A stretch of DNA of 64,000 nt, taken from Prorocentrum cordatum (Eukaryota; Sar; Dinophyceae; Prorocentrales; Prorocentraceae). Numbering within the stretch: the first letter of the stretch is position 1; each line of letters opens with the position of its first letter. A model generated the notes under the pieces. That model saw nothing but the letters and a program-made list of their open reading frames with translations. It was not told the origin of the DNA and did no database searches. The stretch spans positions 163,877-227,876 of the forward strand of contig CAUYUJ010014755.1 of assembly GCA_963575745.1 (NCBI GenBank), read 5' to 3'. The translations under genes and the position numbers were made by a program. Below are positions 53,140 to 63,905 of the stretch, in pieces.

Positions 53140-54350
53140 CATCAGTAACACCCGAGCATCTGCATGTTCAGCGGTCGACTTTGGATGTACAACAAATGGG
53201 AACCAAAACCGACCCTATATGCGGGACGTTGGGGCGAGGTGCGGCACGCGTGCCAGGCGCACCACTCGCGCCAGGCACCCCTGGGGCCCGAGCTTGCCAG
53301 GCACGCCTGGTGCGCCAGATGCGCTACGTGCTCCACGTGCGCCAGGTGTGCCGCATTCTACAGTCGCGCCGGTGCACCACGTTCGGCACACGCGCAGAGT
53401 GTATCAGGTGCGCCTGCGCACGTGACAACACACATCGGGAAACATGTCGGCCCCCACCATCCCTGTCGAACACCAATGCCCATCATGGTGTCAGGTGGGC
53501 CTTCACCATGCGCCACCACCCCCTCCGTCCCTACCAAAAACCGCTTGACAGTGATCACGGGGTGGCCGCGCATTATCCAAGTTTTGCCTTGAGGTGCATC
53601 TTGTATTGTTTTTGACAGGGATGGTGGCCCTGCGCACAGGAGGCAATATGCTGACACCCCCGCCGTGCCTGTCAACAAACCATACAAAGTGCCCGCGGCA
53701 CCCTCCCCGCCGGTAAGCTGACTTGCTCACTCCCACCCGCCTTCCCGACCGGGCCTCATCATGTTCAGCGGTCGTCTTTTGATGTGCAGCAACGGGGACA
53801 AAAACAGATCACATGTGTGCAACGCTGAGGCGAGGTGCACCACGCGTACCAGGCGGCACGCGCGTCAGGTGCGCCAGGTACCCCTGTAAGACAAGCGTGC
53901 CAGGCAAGCTTCGTGCGCCAGATGCCCCACGTAATCCACGTGCACCATGTGTGCCGCATTCTCCAGCCGCGCCAGGTGCGCCACGTTCGGGGCACGCGCA
54001 GAGCGTGCCAGGTGCGCCTGCGCACGAGGCGGTACAAATCGGAAAACGTGTCGGCCCCCACCGCCCTTGTCGAGAACGAGTGCGCAATCCCGGCGGGGTG
54101 GCCATCATAGTGTATGGGGAGCCTGCACATAGCGGGCAATATGTCAGCACCCTCGCCGTCCCAATCAAAAACCAATGAACATTGATCCCAGAGTGCCCGC
54201 GCACCCGCGCATGGTGAAGATTTTGCCTTGAGATGCATTTTGTTTCGTTTTTCGGCAGTGATGTTGGCCCTGCGCGCAGCAGGCACTCGCGGCCCTCCCG
54301 ATCATGACCCAAGATTTTGCCCCAAATTTGACTGCACATTGTTTTCGACA
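53140..54350 (+). repeat. Approximately 600-bp tandem duplication (diverged)
   Basis: Copy 1 begins near 53160 (CATGTTCAGCGGTCGACTTT), copy 2 near 53760 (CATGTTCAGCGGTCGTCTTT). Both continue with GATGT(A/G)CA(A/G)CAA, GGCGAGGTGC, a CGCGTRCCAGGCG segment, many GTGCGCCAGGT-like short repeats, then TTTTGCCTTGAGRTGCATYT and GGCCCTGCGC. Confidence 0.75.
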
Positions 54351-56649
54351 GGGATGGTGGGAGGGGGGTCCTCATTGGTCTTGGTTGGCTGCTAGTCGCC
54401 CGGTGTGGATCGCCACACATGTATGTATTTAAATCGTAATAAGAAAAACGCAGACGCCGTTGTTGTGACTGGCTGTGTGTCCTCCCCGTGCGACAGAAGC
54501 TGCCGGCGCGAATCGAGACATCCCCAGAGCGGGAGAAGCTTCCGGTGCGAAAGATGCGGGCGTTGCCCGTGCGCATTGCCCGTGCGAAGCACAGTCGCCA
54601 TTGCGATTTCCACAATTATTTTGTTTCTGTTCGGCCCATCGTATCGGCCACGCGGTAGGGACATTAATACAGGATTGCGTGGGTGAGACGGGCCCGCCTT
54701 CTCGATGTCGCTTGGGGCCCAAGCACACTGCGACCCTACGCGCGCGTGCGGGCACCCAGGCATAGCCCAGTAAAGGAACTTGTCATGCATGACGTGCGGG
54801 GGAGGCCAATTAGCCAAGCGCCCTGCGACCCAACGCCGGCATGACTCATGGTTCGGGGGCGCAAATCGTCCCGCGGCACTCGGAGCATTGCGTCCACGAC
54901 ACATTCGCGGAGGCGCGCTTCGCCGAGACCACTGATGTCCTTCTCCGCCAGGCCCTGTCCATATCACGCCGTACGGCACAACAGTACCAACCATTCTACA
55001 TCCTCCTGGCGAGCATCGGTGAGGTCACCACCTGTTTGCGGCACATGGTCTTGTCCCACCAACCTGAGGAGGAAGATCAACAGGATGAGTAACGAAACGA
55101 ACGGGAATGAGACTCGGCCAACACAGACCCACGGGCAAGCGAGTATAATACCCCGTCGACCAGATGTGGCTGCTGAGATTCCTGCGACGCTGGTCGCTGG
55201 TCGCAGCCCGCCGATCTTGCAGCCTGAAATCCGACAGGCTCCTGGACGACAAATTCGCGACGAGCGTCCTGAGCTCTGTGCCGGTTCGGCCTCGCGGGCG
55301 GCGCCCTCGCGAGCGGCGTTCTTCGAGCTGGCCAAAAATGGCAAGTTTCTTTGCCTGATATCGACCGTGCACGCCCCCAGGTTGACCTACGTCCCAAGGG
55401 GCGCGAAGGTCAGGATAACGTCATCGACGCGTCTGCCATCGTCCCAGACCAGCTTTCCAGGGAGTTCTTGAAGGATCAGAAGTCTGATACGATGGAGGCC
55501 GAGGCTCACCTAGAGCACCGCTGGGAGACTTCGATGATGGAGCCAAGACAAGCTCGCAGTTCCGCCGCAGTTGACGCTGCCAACTCCAAGGCGCGTTGGC
55601 TCATAACTATCTGTAAAGCGCCGGGTTTCCATCATAAACATTCTGGAGGCATAAGTTAACGGTATGCTTAGTAGGCTTGGCCACCGCTGGGTGGTCGTGG
55701 GCAACACGAAAGCGAAACGTGCGACTAGAGATTATATTACCGCTGTACAAGAAACGTTAGATTTTGGACTGAGCTGTACGCTGTGGTTCTGGCAATAGTT
55801 TGCCTGCTTTGAACCAGACCTCCAGGGCATACCTAACGACCTAGCGATGTCCACATCGCGCGACATCTTATGGTAGTCAAGTCTGGAGTTTGGTTGTCCA
55901 AGGTACATGGCCAGCCAGATTTCTCGAGAACGTGTATACATGAGTCGCTCAATTTGTTTCTTGCTGATACGCAGCTGGTTCCAACACGTATTGTTCTTCA
56001 AACCGAGTTCGCAGAGCAAGTTTGTCTTTGATGCCCGTAAGTATGTTCAGCGAACAGTCTTGAAGGAACGTCTGCTGTTGCCTAAATCTAGGGCATGGTC
56101 GTGCAACTCGCTCTTTGATCTTATCGTTACGTGGCAAGGGGCTCTGCGTGGGTGGAAGCAAGGGTTCAATACATAACACTTCCAGTCTAAGGGTATGAGC
56201 TGTGGAGCCATGTGCAACAGGGAGGGCGCAGAGCGTCCATGGGGAGCAGTTTCCCTAAGTCTTATACCTGGGTCTGTGTAGCTGACTCCCGTTAGCCCTG
56301 TATGCAGTCTCGAAGTGTTCACGAAATATAGACACCGAACCTGGCCACGGACTTCGGTTGACGACCCTGACCCTGTGTGAGTTGCCAACGTACTAGCATC
56401 AATACTCAGTTGATACAGCCAAGTAAGTGCTGCAATGTGGAGCTTGGTTCAGGTTTGGCTTCCATAGATTAATGCATGTATGCGGGAGGAAATAAAACCA
56501 GCTTCTTGAACGATATACACCTGATAGCATGATTGCTTGACGGGCTGGTTTACAGACACACAACATACTTTTGATACATGTGTATATATATATATGTATT
56601 GTGGTCTTTGTTCTTTGCTGTGAAATATAACATCAGGATGCCGCCACGT
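54351..56649. other. Low-repeat region, no gene recognised
   Basis: Frames such as plus 54841-55092, plus 55351-55659 and minus 55732-56019 (continuing 56047-56388) have normal-looking composition but no motif I can name. This is a plausible host-gene zone, yet nothing can be called. Confidence 0.4.
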
Positions 56650-56861
56650 CTATACATCGTGTGCCACACTTCTCTGATTAAGTGGCCTCGCCCAAGCCGT
56701 AATGCCAAACAACAACGTGCATCACGTATGCAATCGTACGTGTGGGCGTCAACGAATCCAGCACTAGCCCATTGGAAGGCTGCTGCAGTGACTGCCCTGG
56801 CATTTGCATTATCATCTGTGCATGCCTGGGCCTTGAGATATTTACCGAGTGCATGCAGCAT
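56650..56861 (-). CDS. Candidate exon (uncertain)
   Basis: Reads LGKYLKAQACTDDNANARAV, then FQWASAGFVDAHTYDCIRDA and RLGRGHLIREVWHTM on the minus strand. Composition is protein-like, and a GTATAG that could be a GT donor follows at about 56659. I do not recognise the family. Confidence 0.25.
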
Positions 56862-57647
56862 TGGGCCACTCCTGAGGCTCTGGATGTTTTTCTGCCATGA
56901 GCTGTCTGGGAGGGTTGGGAAAATGCGCTTCGCTCTACGTCTGGCGGGGTCTCATTCTGGGGGAGCCGCCACCGATTATGCAATGTGCTAAGAACGTATG
57001 GCTGCTTTCGCCAACCCCCGCCTGGAATCAGGAAACTGGGGGTGAGCTGCTATTATTGCATCGCTTGATAGACTCAAGATGACGAGGAGGGCCGAGAGGT
57101 GGAAGAAGATAGAGAGGTGCTGATTAACTGACTTCCTGCCTACATCCCACTCCGCACGTCCCCTTCTCTGGAGCACGCTCGGCGGTGCCGCGTTGGAACG
57201 GCTGAAGGTGTCTCTCATCACCTTCACGGGCTCACGTCTTCACCCTGGCGCTTCAGCCTATCAAAGTAGACCGAGGAAGAGAAGTGCAATGATAGTAGAG
57301 CTCAGCATGGGAAAACACAGGATTGCTTGTGCTAGGAACTGTGCGCGCCGACCGACAAGAAACATACTACTCATCACGAGGACGCCTGCTGACTTCCAGA
57401 ACTGCTATGCCAAGGATGGGAACGCTGTATGTTACTGACACCTGCATGTCCTATACTGGCGCAGCTGGGATCTGGAAAAGCAAAGGGGAGGTATGAAGAC
57501 ACTCTGTTGCTGCTGCTGCTGCTCCTCCTCCTCTTCCTCCTCCTGCGCCTCCACAGCAGAAGGCGAGTTAATTAGGTGCGTGCGCACCCAAACGCTCAAG
57601 CCGAGAAAGAAACAGATGTGTGCGTGATTACTTGAATACCGTTGTAG
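56862..57647. other. Unassigned
   Basis: A CTGCTGCTCCTCCTC run is at about 57508-57550. No gene supported. Confidence 0.45.
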
Positions 57648-58247
57648 TTGTCTGCGGCGCTGAGAGCAGACCGTTTATGCAATGTGTACACCCAATGCCG
57701 ACGAGTTCCACCATTTGTTCCTCACTCTCAGGGCTGCCCTTGTTGCTGCTCGGTCACCCCGATCCTCTTCCGTCTCCCTGCGCATCTTATCTTCCTCCTT
57801 GTCCCTGGGGAGGTGATCGAGATCCATCGGGCCCCCGATTCAAAGAATTTGGTCATCGGGGATTTAGAGCTGCCCACGGGCCCTCGCTCCACCCAGACAT
57901 CCGACATCGCGATGCGTATTCACTACGTGGCTTCCCAGATGACTGGGCCCTTCCCGTGGTCGGTCCTGTCATTCCGGCCGTTGTTCGATGTGGCGGGCAG
58001 GGACTTGGCGAGGGCTTCCGAATGTCCACAATTGACAAACGTCCCAGCTGTTCCCGACGCGAGGTGGTCAGGGCTGCCCCCCCTTCCTCGAGGAGGCCTG
58101 GCGGCGCGGAGAGGGAAAGAATCTCGACGCCTCCTGCTAACCCCCGTGCCCCCCCCCAGGAAGGAGGGCATCGCGGCCGCGGTAGGCTCGATGATGGGGG
58201 GCGGCAGAGATTGGGACACAATTTATGGGCGGGCTCTCATGGCCTGA
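57648..58247 (+). CDS. Unrecognised 199-codon open frame (uncertain)
   Basis: The frame includes LVPGEVIEIHRAPDSKNLVI and then IHYVASQMTGPFPWSVLSFR, which look more protein-like than most frames here. N-terminal start and any introns are unclear. The last third is Pro/Arg-rich and may be non-coding. No domain recognised. Confidence 0.25.
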   Translation: MSAALRADRLCNVYTQCRRVPPFVPHSQGCPCCCSVTPILFRLPAHLIFLLVPGEVIEIHRAPDSKNLVIGDLELPTGPRSTQTSDIAMRIHYVASQMTGPFPWSVLSFRPLFDVAGRDLARASECPQLTNVPAVPDARWSGLPPLPRGGLAARRGKESRRLLLTPVPPPRKEGIAAAVGSMMGGGRDWDTIYGRALMA

Positions 58248-59199
58248 GCCCTGATATCTCTTCGATACGTCCTTTGGCCCCCTTTTGCCGCGCACATGCC
58301 TCGGGCCGTGATCTACGACCCCACCTTTTGGACGCTTCCGAGATGAGCTGGCCAGGATGGCGCGATGAAAGCGAAGAGCTGTCATGCTGCGATTGCACAG
58401 TTTTTCCCGCCTGGCTATAGGACGTGTCTAGTGGCTTCCAGATTCTAAATTCGAATCTCGGTAGTTGCGGTTCGCTCAATCAACTCACGCAACATACACA
58501 TACATGCAGGCAAGCACACCTGCAGCTACTCATGCAACGTATGCGCAGCCACGCGCCGCAGTGGTGACGATCCTCCGCTCTGGCAGCATCTCAAACAGAA
58601 TCACGAAATCACGACTCGAGCCCCAGACGCCATCTTCCTGCGCCAGCTCTTGCTCGAGCCCGATGGATGTGTGAGGGCCCCAGGGCCCGAGACTGGGCGA
58701 ACGCGCCCAGAGTGAAAAACTGCAGCCCCAGGGCCCCAGGGTAGGCTGGCCATGATGGTGCTCGGGGAGGGGTCTGGGGCACGTCGTCGTCGCTCTCCCT
58801 GGGGCCGAGGCTCGGGGCCCCCAATGCGGACGGCGCGGTGGCCGCGCCGCGTCGTGAGTCAGTGCCGGAGTGTCGGCTTTGGGCCTCGGGTCGTTCTGCG
58901 AGCCGGGGCTTCTCGGGGGTGGACAGGACCCCCGCCCCGACACGTCGATTGGTGAATTCTCCGTTTTCAGGTCTGCGCCCGCCAGGTTCAGGCCCGAGGT
59001 CGTTTTCACACTAAACCACGTTTTACCAAAGGGGGTTCTGTCCATCTCCGAGCTTCCGGGGTCCCAAGACCGTGCGGTGACGGCCCGTGCGGTGAAGTCT
59101 TCCTGGGGAATTCCCAGGTCACCGCAGGGTGTGTCACCGCATCGTTTCGAGAGGCCCAAGATCGGCGGCGAGCCGAAGGGGGACGTAAGAGGGGGGGGC
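58248..59199. other. Unassigned; shares a segment with 8.1 kb
   Basis: 58293-58345 repeats the CACACGCCTCGGGCC..TTGGACGC..CGAGAT order of 8117-8172. The remainder has open frames on both strands and G/C-rich runs. Confidence 0.4.
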
Positions 59200-59202
59200 A
59201 GG

Positions 59203-59372
59203 CCTTCTCAGAGGGCGGCGGGGCTTCTCAGAAGCCCTCGCGCCCTGTGGGAAGTCTTGCCTTTCCGAAGCCACAGACGGCTTCTCAGATGGCGCGAGGG
59301 CTTCTGAGAAGCCCCGAGAAGCCCCGCCGCCCTCCGAGCAGGCAAGCACCCTCGGCGTGCCACCGAGTACCA
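59203..59372. repeat. GGGCTTCTCAGAAGCCC foldback, copy 1
   Basis: Left arm (about 59207-59244: CTCAGAGGGCGGCGGGGCTT, CTCAGAAGCCCTCGCGCC) pairs with right arm 59291-59337, which has an extra CCCCGAGAAG insertion. The outer piece GGCAAGCACCCTCGGCGTGC (59341) recurs inverted at 62775 (CCTCGGTGCCGCGCCGAGGC). Confidence 0.75.
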
Positions 59373-59429
59373 GGGACGACAAGACAGTGTGACACGCGGT
59401 GCGGTCTTCCGATCCTACGTATTCGGACG

Positions 59430-59990
59430 CTACTGCATGTATGTATGCATGTATTTATGTATGTATGTGTTTGTGAATGTGAATGTGTATGCGTATGTGC
59501 ATGTGCATGTGCATGTGTGTGCGCATGTGCATGTGTATGTGCATGTGTAGGTGCATGCGTATGCGTATGCGTATGCGTATGTGAATGTGTCAGTGTCTGC
59601 GTATGCGTATTCGTATGCGTATGTGGACGTGGATGTGGATGTGTATGTGCATGCGTATGTGCATGTGACTGTGACTGTGACTGTGACTGTACATGTCCAT
59701 GTGCATGTGTATGCGTATGCGTATGTGTATGCGAATGCGCATGCGTATGTGTATGTGTATGTGTATGTGCATGTGTATGTGCATGTGCATGTGCATGTGC
59801 ATGTGTGTATGTAGGTAGGCAGGTAGGTAGGCAGGCAGGTAGCTAGCTAGGTAGGTCTGTCTGTCTGCCTGTCTACATGCATGCATGCATGCATGCATGC
59901 ATGCATGCATGCATGCATGTATGTATGTATGCACGCACGCGCGTACATGCGTACGTACGTACGTATGTATGTATGTACCGCTGCATCCAG
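59430..59990. repeat. TATG/TGTGCATG/GCAT/TAGG microsatellite
   Basis: Long compound array of GTATGCGTAT, GTGCATGT, GTAGGTAG and a pure (GCAT)n run near 59877-59920. Frames reading CVCVCACA or HIHIHI are by-products. Confidence 0.95.
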
Positions 59991-60582
59991 GGTCGAGGCA
60001 TTACCCCGACCATTGCCTGGGAGCCGCCAGGCTCGAGTAGGGGGTTCGGAGAGGGTTGGTTATCTCAAGGCGGGATTAGGGAACGGGCCCAGCTGGATGC
60101 TCACGTTTCCTACTCGGCCGTCTATAGCCGTGCTCCTCTAACCCCACCTCTACCCCTACCCTACCTTTACGCTCCGTCCGATCGAGGCATGTCCCCTCGC
60201 ACTCCTACCCCCCCCCAGATCCCCATTGTCATGAGTTTTTCCTTCGACCCATTCCCGGGGACCGTGTATTCGTCCTGAGTCGTTTTTTGACGGCCCCGCC
60301 GCCCCGTAAGGGCCTCCGGAGGCCGAAAGCAGCTCAAAGCCTCCCGTCGCGTTTTTGTTCATGACCTGCGGGGGTCTGGGCCATGGGCTCGCCGCCGACC
60401 CGAGGAGGTGGGGCTCCTCGAGGGACCCGCCCTTTTCGGCCGCCTCTCCCGCCCCGGCCCCAGGCGGCCTGCGCGCAGAGGGCGGCCGGCGCGAAGGAGG
60501 CCGCGCTCGCCTCGGGGAAGGACGCGGGCGGCCCGTCTGAAGGATCGAGTTGAGCGCTGCAGCAAGCCGGGTTCGACTGCGC
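59991..60582. other. Unassigned
   Basis: GC-rich unique sequence; no gene or strong repeat. Confidence 0.45.
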
Positions 60583-60718
60583 CGACATTCGCGCGCAAGT
60601 TGCCGGCGTAAGGTCGCGCATTAGCGCCTTCGTTCCTAATGCAGCGTGCCTCGCTGCCCGCGTAAGCCACCGCGAAAGGTCGCTATGTCATCTCGCGCAA
60701 GGTCGCTATGTCACCTCG
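60583..60718 (+). repeat. CGTAAG-type dispersed repeat, copy 3
   Basis: GCCGACATTCGCGCG, GCGTAAGGTCGCGCATTAGC, TTCCTAATGCAGCG, CGTAAGCCACCGCGAAAGGT, then AGGTCGCTATGTCAYCTCGC twice in tandem (60678, 60700). Confidence 0.75.
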
Positions 60719-60764
60719 CGGGCGGCCCGTCTGGATGGAGGACCGAGATGTGTGCGGAAAGAAG

Positions 60765-60910
60765 GTCAGAGGAGGAAAAGGTACCCTTGCCCCATTCTCC
60801 TCTTTTTGGGCCTCCTGGGAGGCCCTCGTCGCCACCACTGGATTCCCCTCGAAGGCCTTGTCAGGACGCACCCCGGAAGAGGTCTGGGGAGTATCGGCAT
60901 CGGTAATTAC
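60765..60910 (+). repeat. Dispersed repeat Q, copy 2
   Basis: Collinear with 22800-22955: GGAGGAAAAGGTACC, GGCCCTCGTCGCCACC, TGGATTCCCCTCGAAGG, TTGTCAGGACGCAC, GGTCTGGGGAGTA. Confidence 0.8.
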
Positions 60911-61603
60911 CTCTTGGTTCCCCCAGTAGGGGCACGGCCCAGCAGTAGTTCCTGCCTATATTGAACAGGAGTTGTTGTCGGCGTCGCCGCGGACGTGGCC
61001 CATCTGAGAGACAGAAGGCCGCCTGCCCAGAGGCGGCCACTGCCAGTTTTTGAGAACGTTGGTTGTTGGGGTTTTCCCGTACCCATTTCGGGTGCCCAAT
61101 TCCCGGGAACAGGCCTCCATCAATAGTTGAAGAAGAGAAACGGCATTAACATCAGTTTGCGATGCTCCACGTGGATTGCTTGGATTTGCGCCAGAGCCCC
61201 CTGGCGGCGCCTCCAGCGCCGCCCCTGACGGGGTCCAGCGCCGACACAAGAGATCCGCGCGGAGCTCCAAAAGTGTATGTTAATGCAGTGTCGTCTCATT
61301 GGCCGTATATTTTAGCTTATTCCCACCCTCATCGGGCCATGGTATCTAAGCCCCACCATTACACCCCGCCAGCTGGGAATATGTCACTCGAAGTCCAAAG
61401 GGAGCAGCCTATATTCCCATCTAAAGGGGTAAATCGGCCAGTGGGGCCCAGGCCACGCCAGTGAGGACTGGGATCGGTTAAACGATGCTCGCTCGGAAAG
61501 GGGAGGGTAAATTTTCTCTGCTCCTCCCCCGGTTGTGGAGACACTGATCCCGAACCCGGATATTTTGACAGCTCCCCGCGCCGACGCGCCATCATACGTT
61601 TCA
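60911..61603. other. Unassigned
   Basis: No gene or repeat that I can support. Confidence 0.45.
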
Positions 61604-61735
61604 GCGAGCGCGCGCGCCTGACGCGCCGCGCGCGCTCGTGGACGCCCGCGCGCATGCCCGCGCGCGCGCGCCCACGCGCGCCCGCGCGCGCACCGCGCGC
61701 GCCCACGCGCGCCCGCGTGCGCAGGCAAACGTGCA
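61604..61735. repeat. Alternating CG-rich purine/pyrimidine tract
   Basis: Runs of CGCGCGCG and CGCCCACGCGCG over about 130 bp, a composition prone to the Z-DNA conformation. Both strands are open in several frames, so the Arg/Ala-rich proteins are composition by-products. Confidence 0.7.
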
Positions 61736-62067
61736 TGGGAAACTCGCAAGGAACGCTGGAGAGCGTTGCCCAGGCGCCCACGCAAGCTCTGCGGAGCTAC
61801 CTGGGCGCTGCCCACGAGCCCAGGAAGCTTGCCTGGGAGCCGCCTGGGAGCTGCGCGCGAGCCTGGAAAGCGTTGGGAAGGAACCGCGCAAAGGCTTGCG
61901 GCGCGCGTATTGGGAACGAGTGGGGAAACGCTTCTCGGACCAGCTGCAGCTTCAAGCAAGCCGTTGCGAGGATGCCTGTCCGGCACGAAGCTGGCCTAGC
62001 CTTGTCTGCCAGCTCCTGTTCTAAGGCTTGCTGAATTATCCAAGGAGCTCTCCAGGAATTGATCCAG
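61736..62067. other. Unassigned, CCTGGGAGC-rich
   Basis: Loose copies of GCCTGGGAGC and CCCAGGAAGC. Otherwise nothing. Confidence 0.45.
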
Positions 62068-62258
62068 GCCTCCCAGATTGGGTCGAAGTAGATGGGATCG
62101 GCGGATCGCGCCGCATCGCCGATGCATCGGCGATGAGGCTGGATGTGAAGCTCGATTTTCTCCGCGCCAGCGTCGCCGATGCACCACCGACGTCTCCGAT
62201 GCATCGGCGATGCGGCGCGATTTTCGGACCCCATTTATTCCGACCCCAATTAGGAGGC
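62068..62258. repeat. GCATCGGCGATG foldback element, copy 2
   Basis: The inner arms 62105-62130 and 62196-62221 are perfect 26-nt reverse complements. Similarity extends outward, imperfectly, to GGCCTCCCAGATTGGGTC (62072) against the inverse of GACCCCAATTAGGAGGCC (62240), giving arms of about 60 bp. A perfect 22-bp palindrome lies at 62114-62135. No frame explains it. A diverged copy is at 22080-22235. Confidence 0.85.
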
Positions 62259-62771
62259 CTCTATCTGAGGGGGTGGTCCGTAATCTTGTGCTCCTCCGCT
62301 GAGTCTGGAGGCGTTGGCGGGAAGGTTCGGCTACACGAAAGAGCCAATTGTCGCGGCCTGAAGGGGTTGCATTCCGCGCAGCCCTGGGATTGGATCTCCG
62401 CATGGCCCCCCGATGCAGTCGATCAGCGTTTGACAGAGATGTTGTTTCTGTTCATTCGCATACGTGTTCTGTCAGCTCCTCTCGTTCTGGCATTCGCACC
62501 CTTGGTCAACGGAGGAACACATTGCAGCCGCGCAGGCGAAAGCAGTAGATTACAAGTGATGTCCTTGTTCGAGCACAGGTCTATTGGTTCGAAGAGGTGC
62601 AAGACTGTCGCAGCTGGAAGGAAGCGGAAGCTGCTTTTCTGGAGCGTTTTGGGTGGATTTGTTTCTATTGCTGTAGTAGGTGTCGGGCCCCCGGGCTTCC
62701 CATGACATGCGTACATACACGGGGGTCGGAGTAGATGTAGACGGGGGACCGCGCCGCGTGTCACCTTGCCC
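62259..62771. other. Unassigned
   Basis: No gene or repeat that I can support. Confidence 0.45.
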
Positions 62772-62852
62772 TCGGTGCCGCGCCGAGGCTTGCCTTCTCG
62801 GATGGCGGCGGGGCTTCTCACAAGCCATCGCTCCATCTGAGAGGCCCTCTGA
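62772..62852. repeat. GGGCTTCTCA foldback family, partial copy 2
   Basis: CCTCGGTGCCGCGCCGAGGC, TTGCCTTCTCGGATGGCGGC, GGGGCTTCTCACAAGCC, GAGAGGCCCTC. Matches the inverse of 59291-59370; the second arm is weak. Confidence 0.65.
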
Positions 62853-63905
62853 GCCTGCGAGAAAGCCCGCCACCTCTGCCTTCTCCCCAGGGAGCGCGCC
62901 GACGATACACAGCATGAGTACAACTGTCCTCTCTCCGACAGCGTCTCGGCACAGCCACCGGCGCGTCACGAGCCATACTTTCAGTATCTTGAACCCCTCT
63001 AGATCCGGTTCGTTGACTGGCTAGAGCACAAGCATTGGGATGCTCACCCCACGGCTGCCCAGTGGTGGCCATTGATTTGGACGCCAGATCTGGATCAATA
63101 TGCTCGCCGAGTGAGATGCTTTGCACTTGCCGTTTTCGATTGGGAACATGTTAGTGTAATCCAAATTCGGCCGGAGACGGGCTGGGACCAGTGGGAGCGA
63201 GACGTTGCGGAAAGAGGATGTGTCATTTCCTCCGTTCGAGTGTTGACGGATCATTTGGAAGCTGCGAACCGAGCATTTGCATCGACCCAGGTAGGGGACA
63301 TGGATTTCCGAGTCGCTGCTGAACTTTATCATCGGCCAAGCCGCAGTGATGAAGTAGACTCGGAACGCGAAGAGAAGGCTGCGATGTCGGATGGCGTATG
63401 CAATACCCATATCGCACGGCGACATCTATTGCTTATTACGAATGGATCGATGCCTTTTTGGCTTGACTTGGTCTCTATGTCTGGCTGTATGTGTGGTCAT
63501 AACTACAACAGCGAAGTTTACGAGAAGCCAGACGTCATCAAAGTTGCAGTGCAATTTGTTCTCGAACACTTATCGATTGCTCCAAATGTGAGCCCGTTGG
63601 ACACCGATATTATCCATGACGCACCGCTGGGACTATTCGAGCTTGTGGGTCGAATTTTGAACCAACCGTTTGATCGCATCCCCACCCATGGAAGTTGGGG
63701 ACGCATTCTGTTAGTTGTACGAGAAGTCATAGTTTTTATTCATGTCCGCGGGAATCAACGTTGCGCTTCCGGGATACAGGGTACAGCGCAATCCGCAATT
63801 CCCCCGAAATTTTTGCAATACGCTTATGCTTTGGATAGTCGGATCCGAGCTGCTGTAGAGACATTCGATTTGCTTCATAATTGGATCGACGCATTAGGAA
63901 ATTAA
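62853..63905 (+). CDS. Unrecognised ORF of about 300 codons with in-frame TAG
   Basis: I do not recognise the family. The frame is open from 62853 to a TAG at 63000-63002, then from 63003 to a TAA at 63903. Both parts look coding: before the stop DDTQHEYNCPLSDSVSAQPP and EPYFQYLEPL; after it IRFVDWLEHKHWDAHPTAAQ, WWPLIWTPDLDQYARRV, EHVSVIQIRPETGWDQWE, FRVAAELYHRPSR and HIARRHLLLITNGSMPFWLD. CCCTCTAG at 62995-63002 could be a 3' splice site, making 63003 an exon start. The frame stays the same across the stop, which also allows a nonsense mutation or recoding. An upstream CTCCCCAG at 62883-62890 may be another acceptor. GC content is lower than most of the window, as with the cytochrome b5-like frame. 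No signal peptide or membrane segment is evident. Confidence 0.5.

Noticed and set aside
58440-58470. Possible tRNA B-box (ATTCGAATCTC)
   Set aside because: No matching A-box or cloverleaf could be drawn around it.
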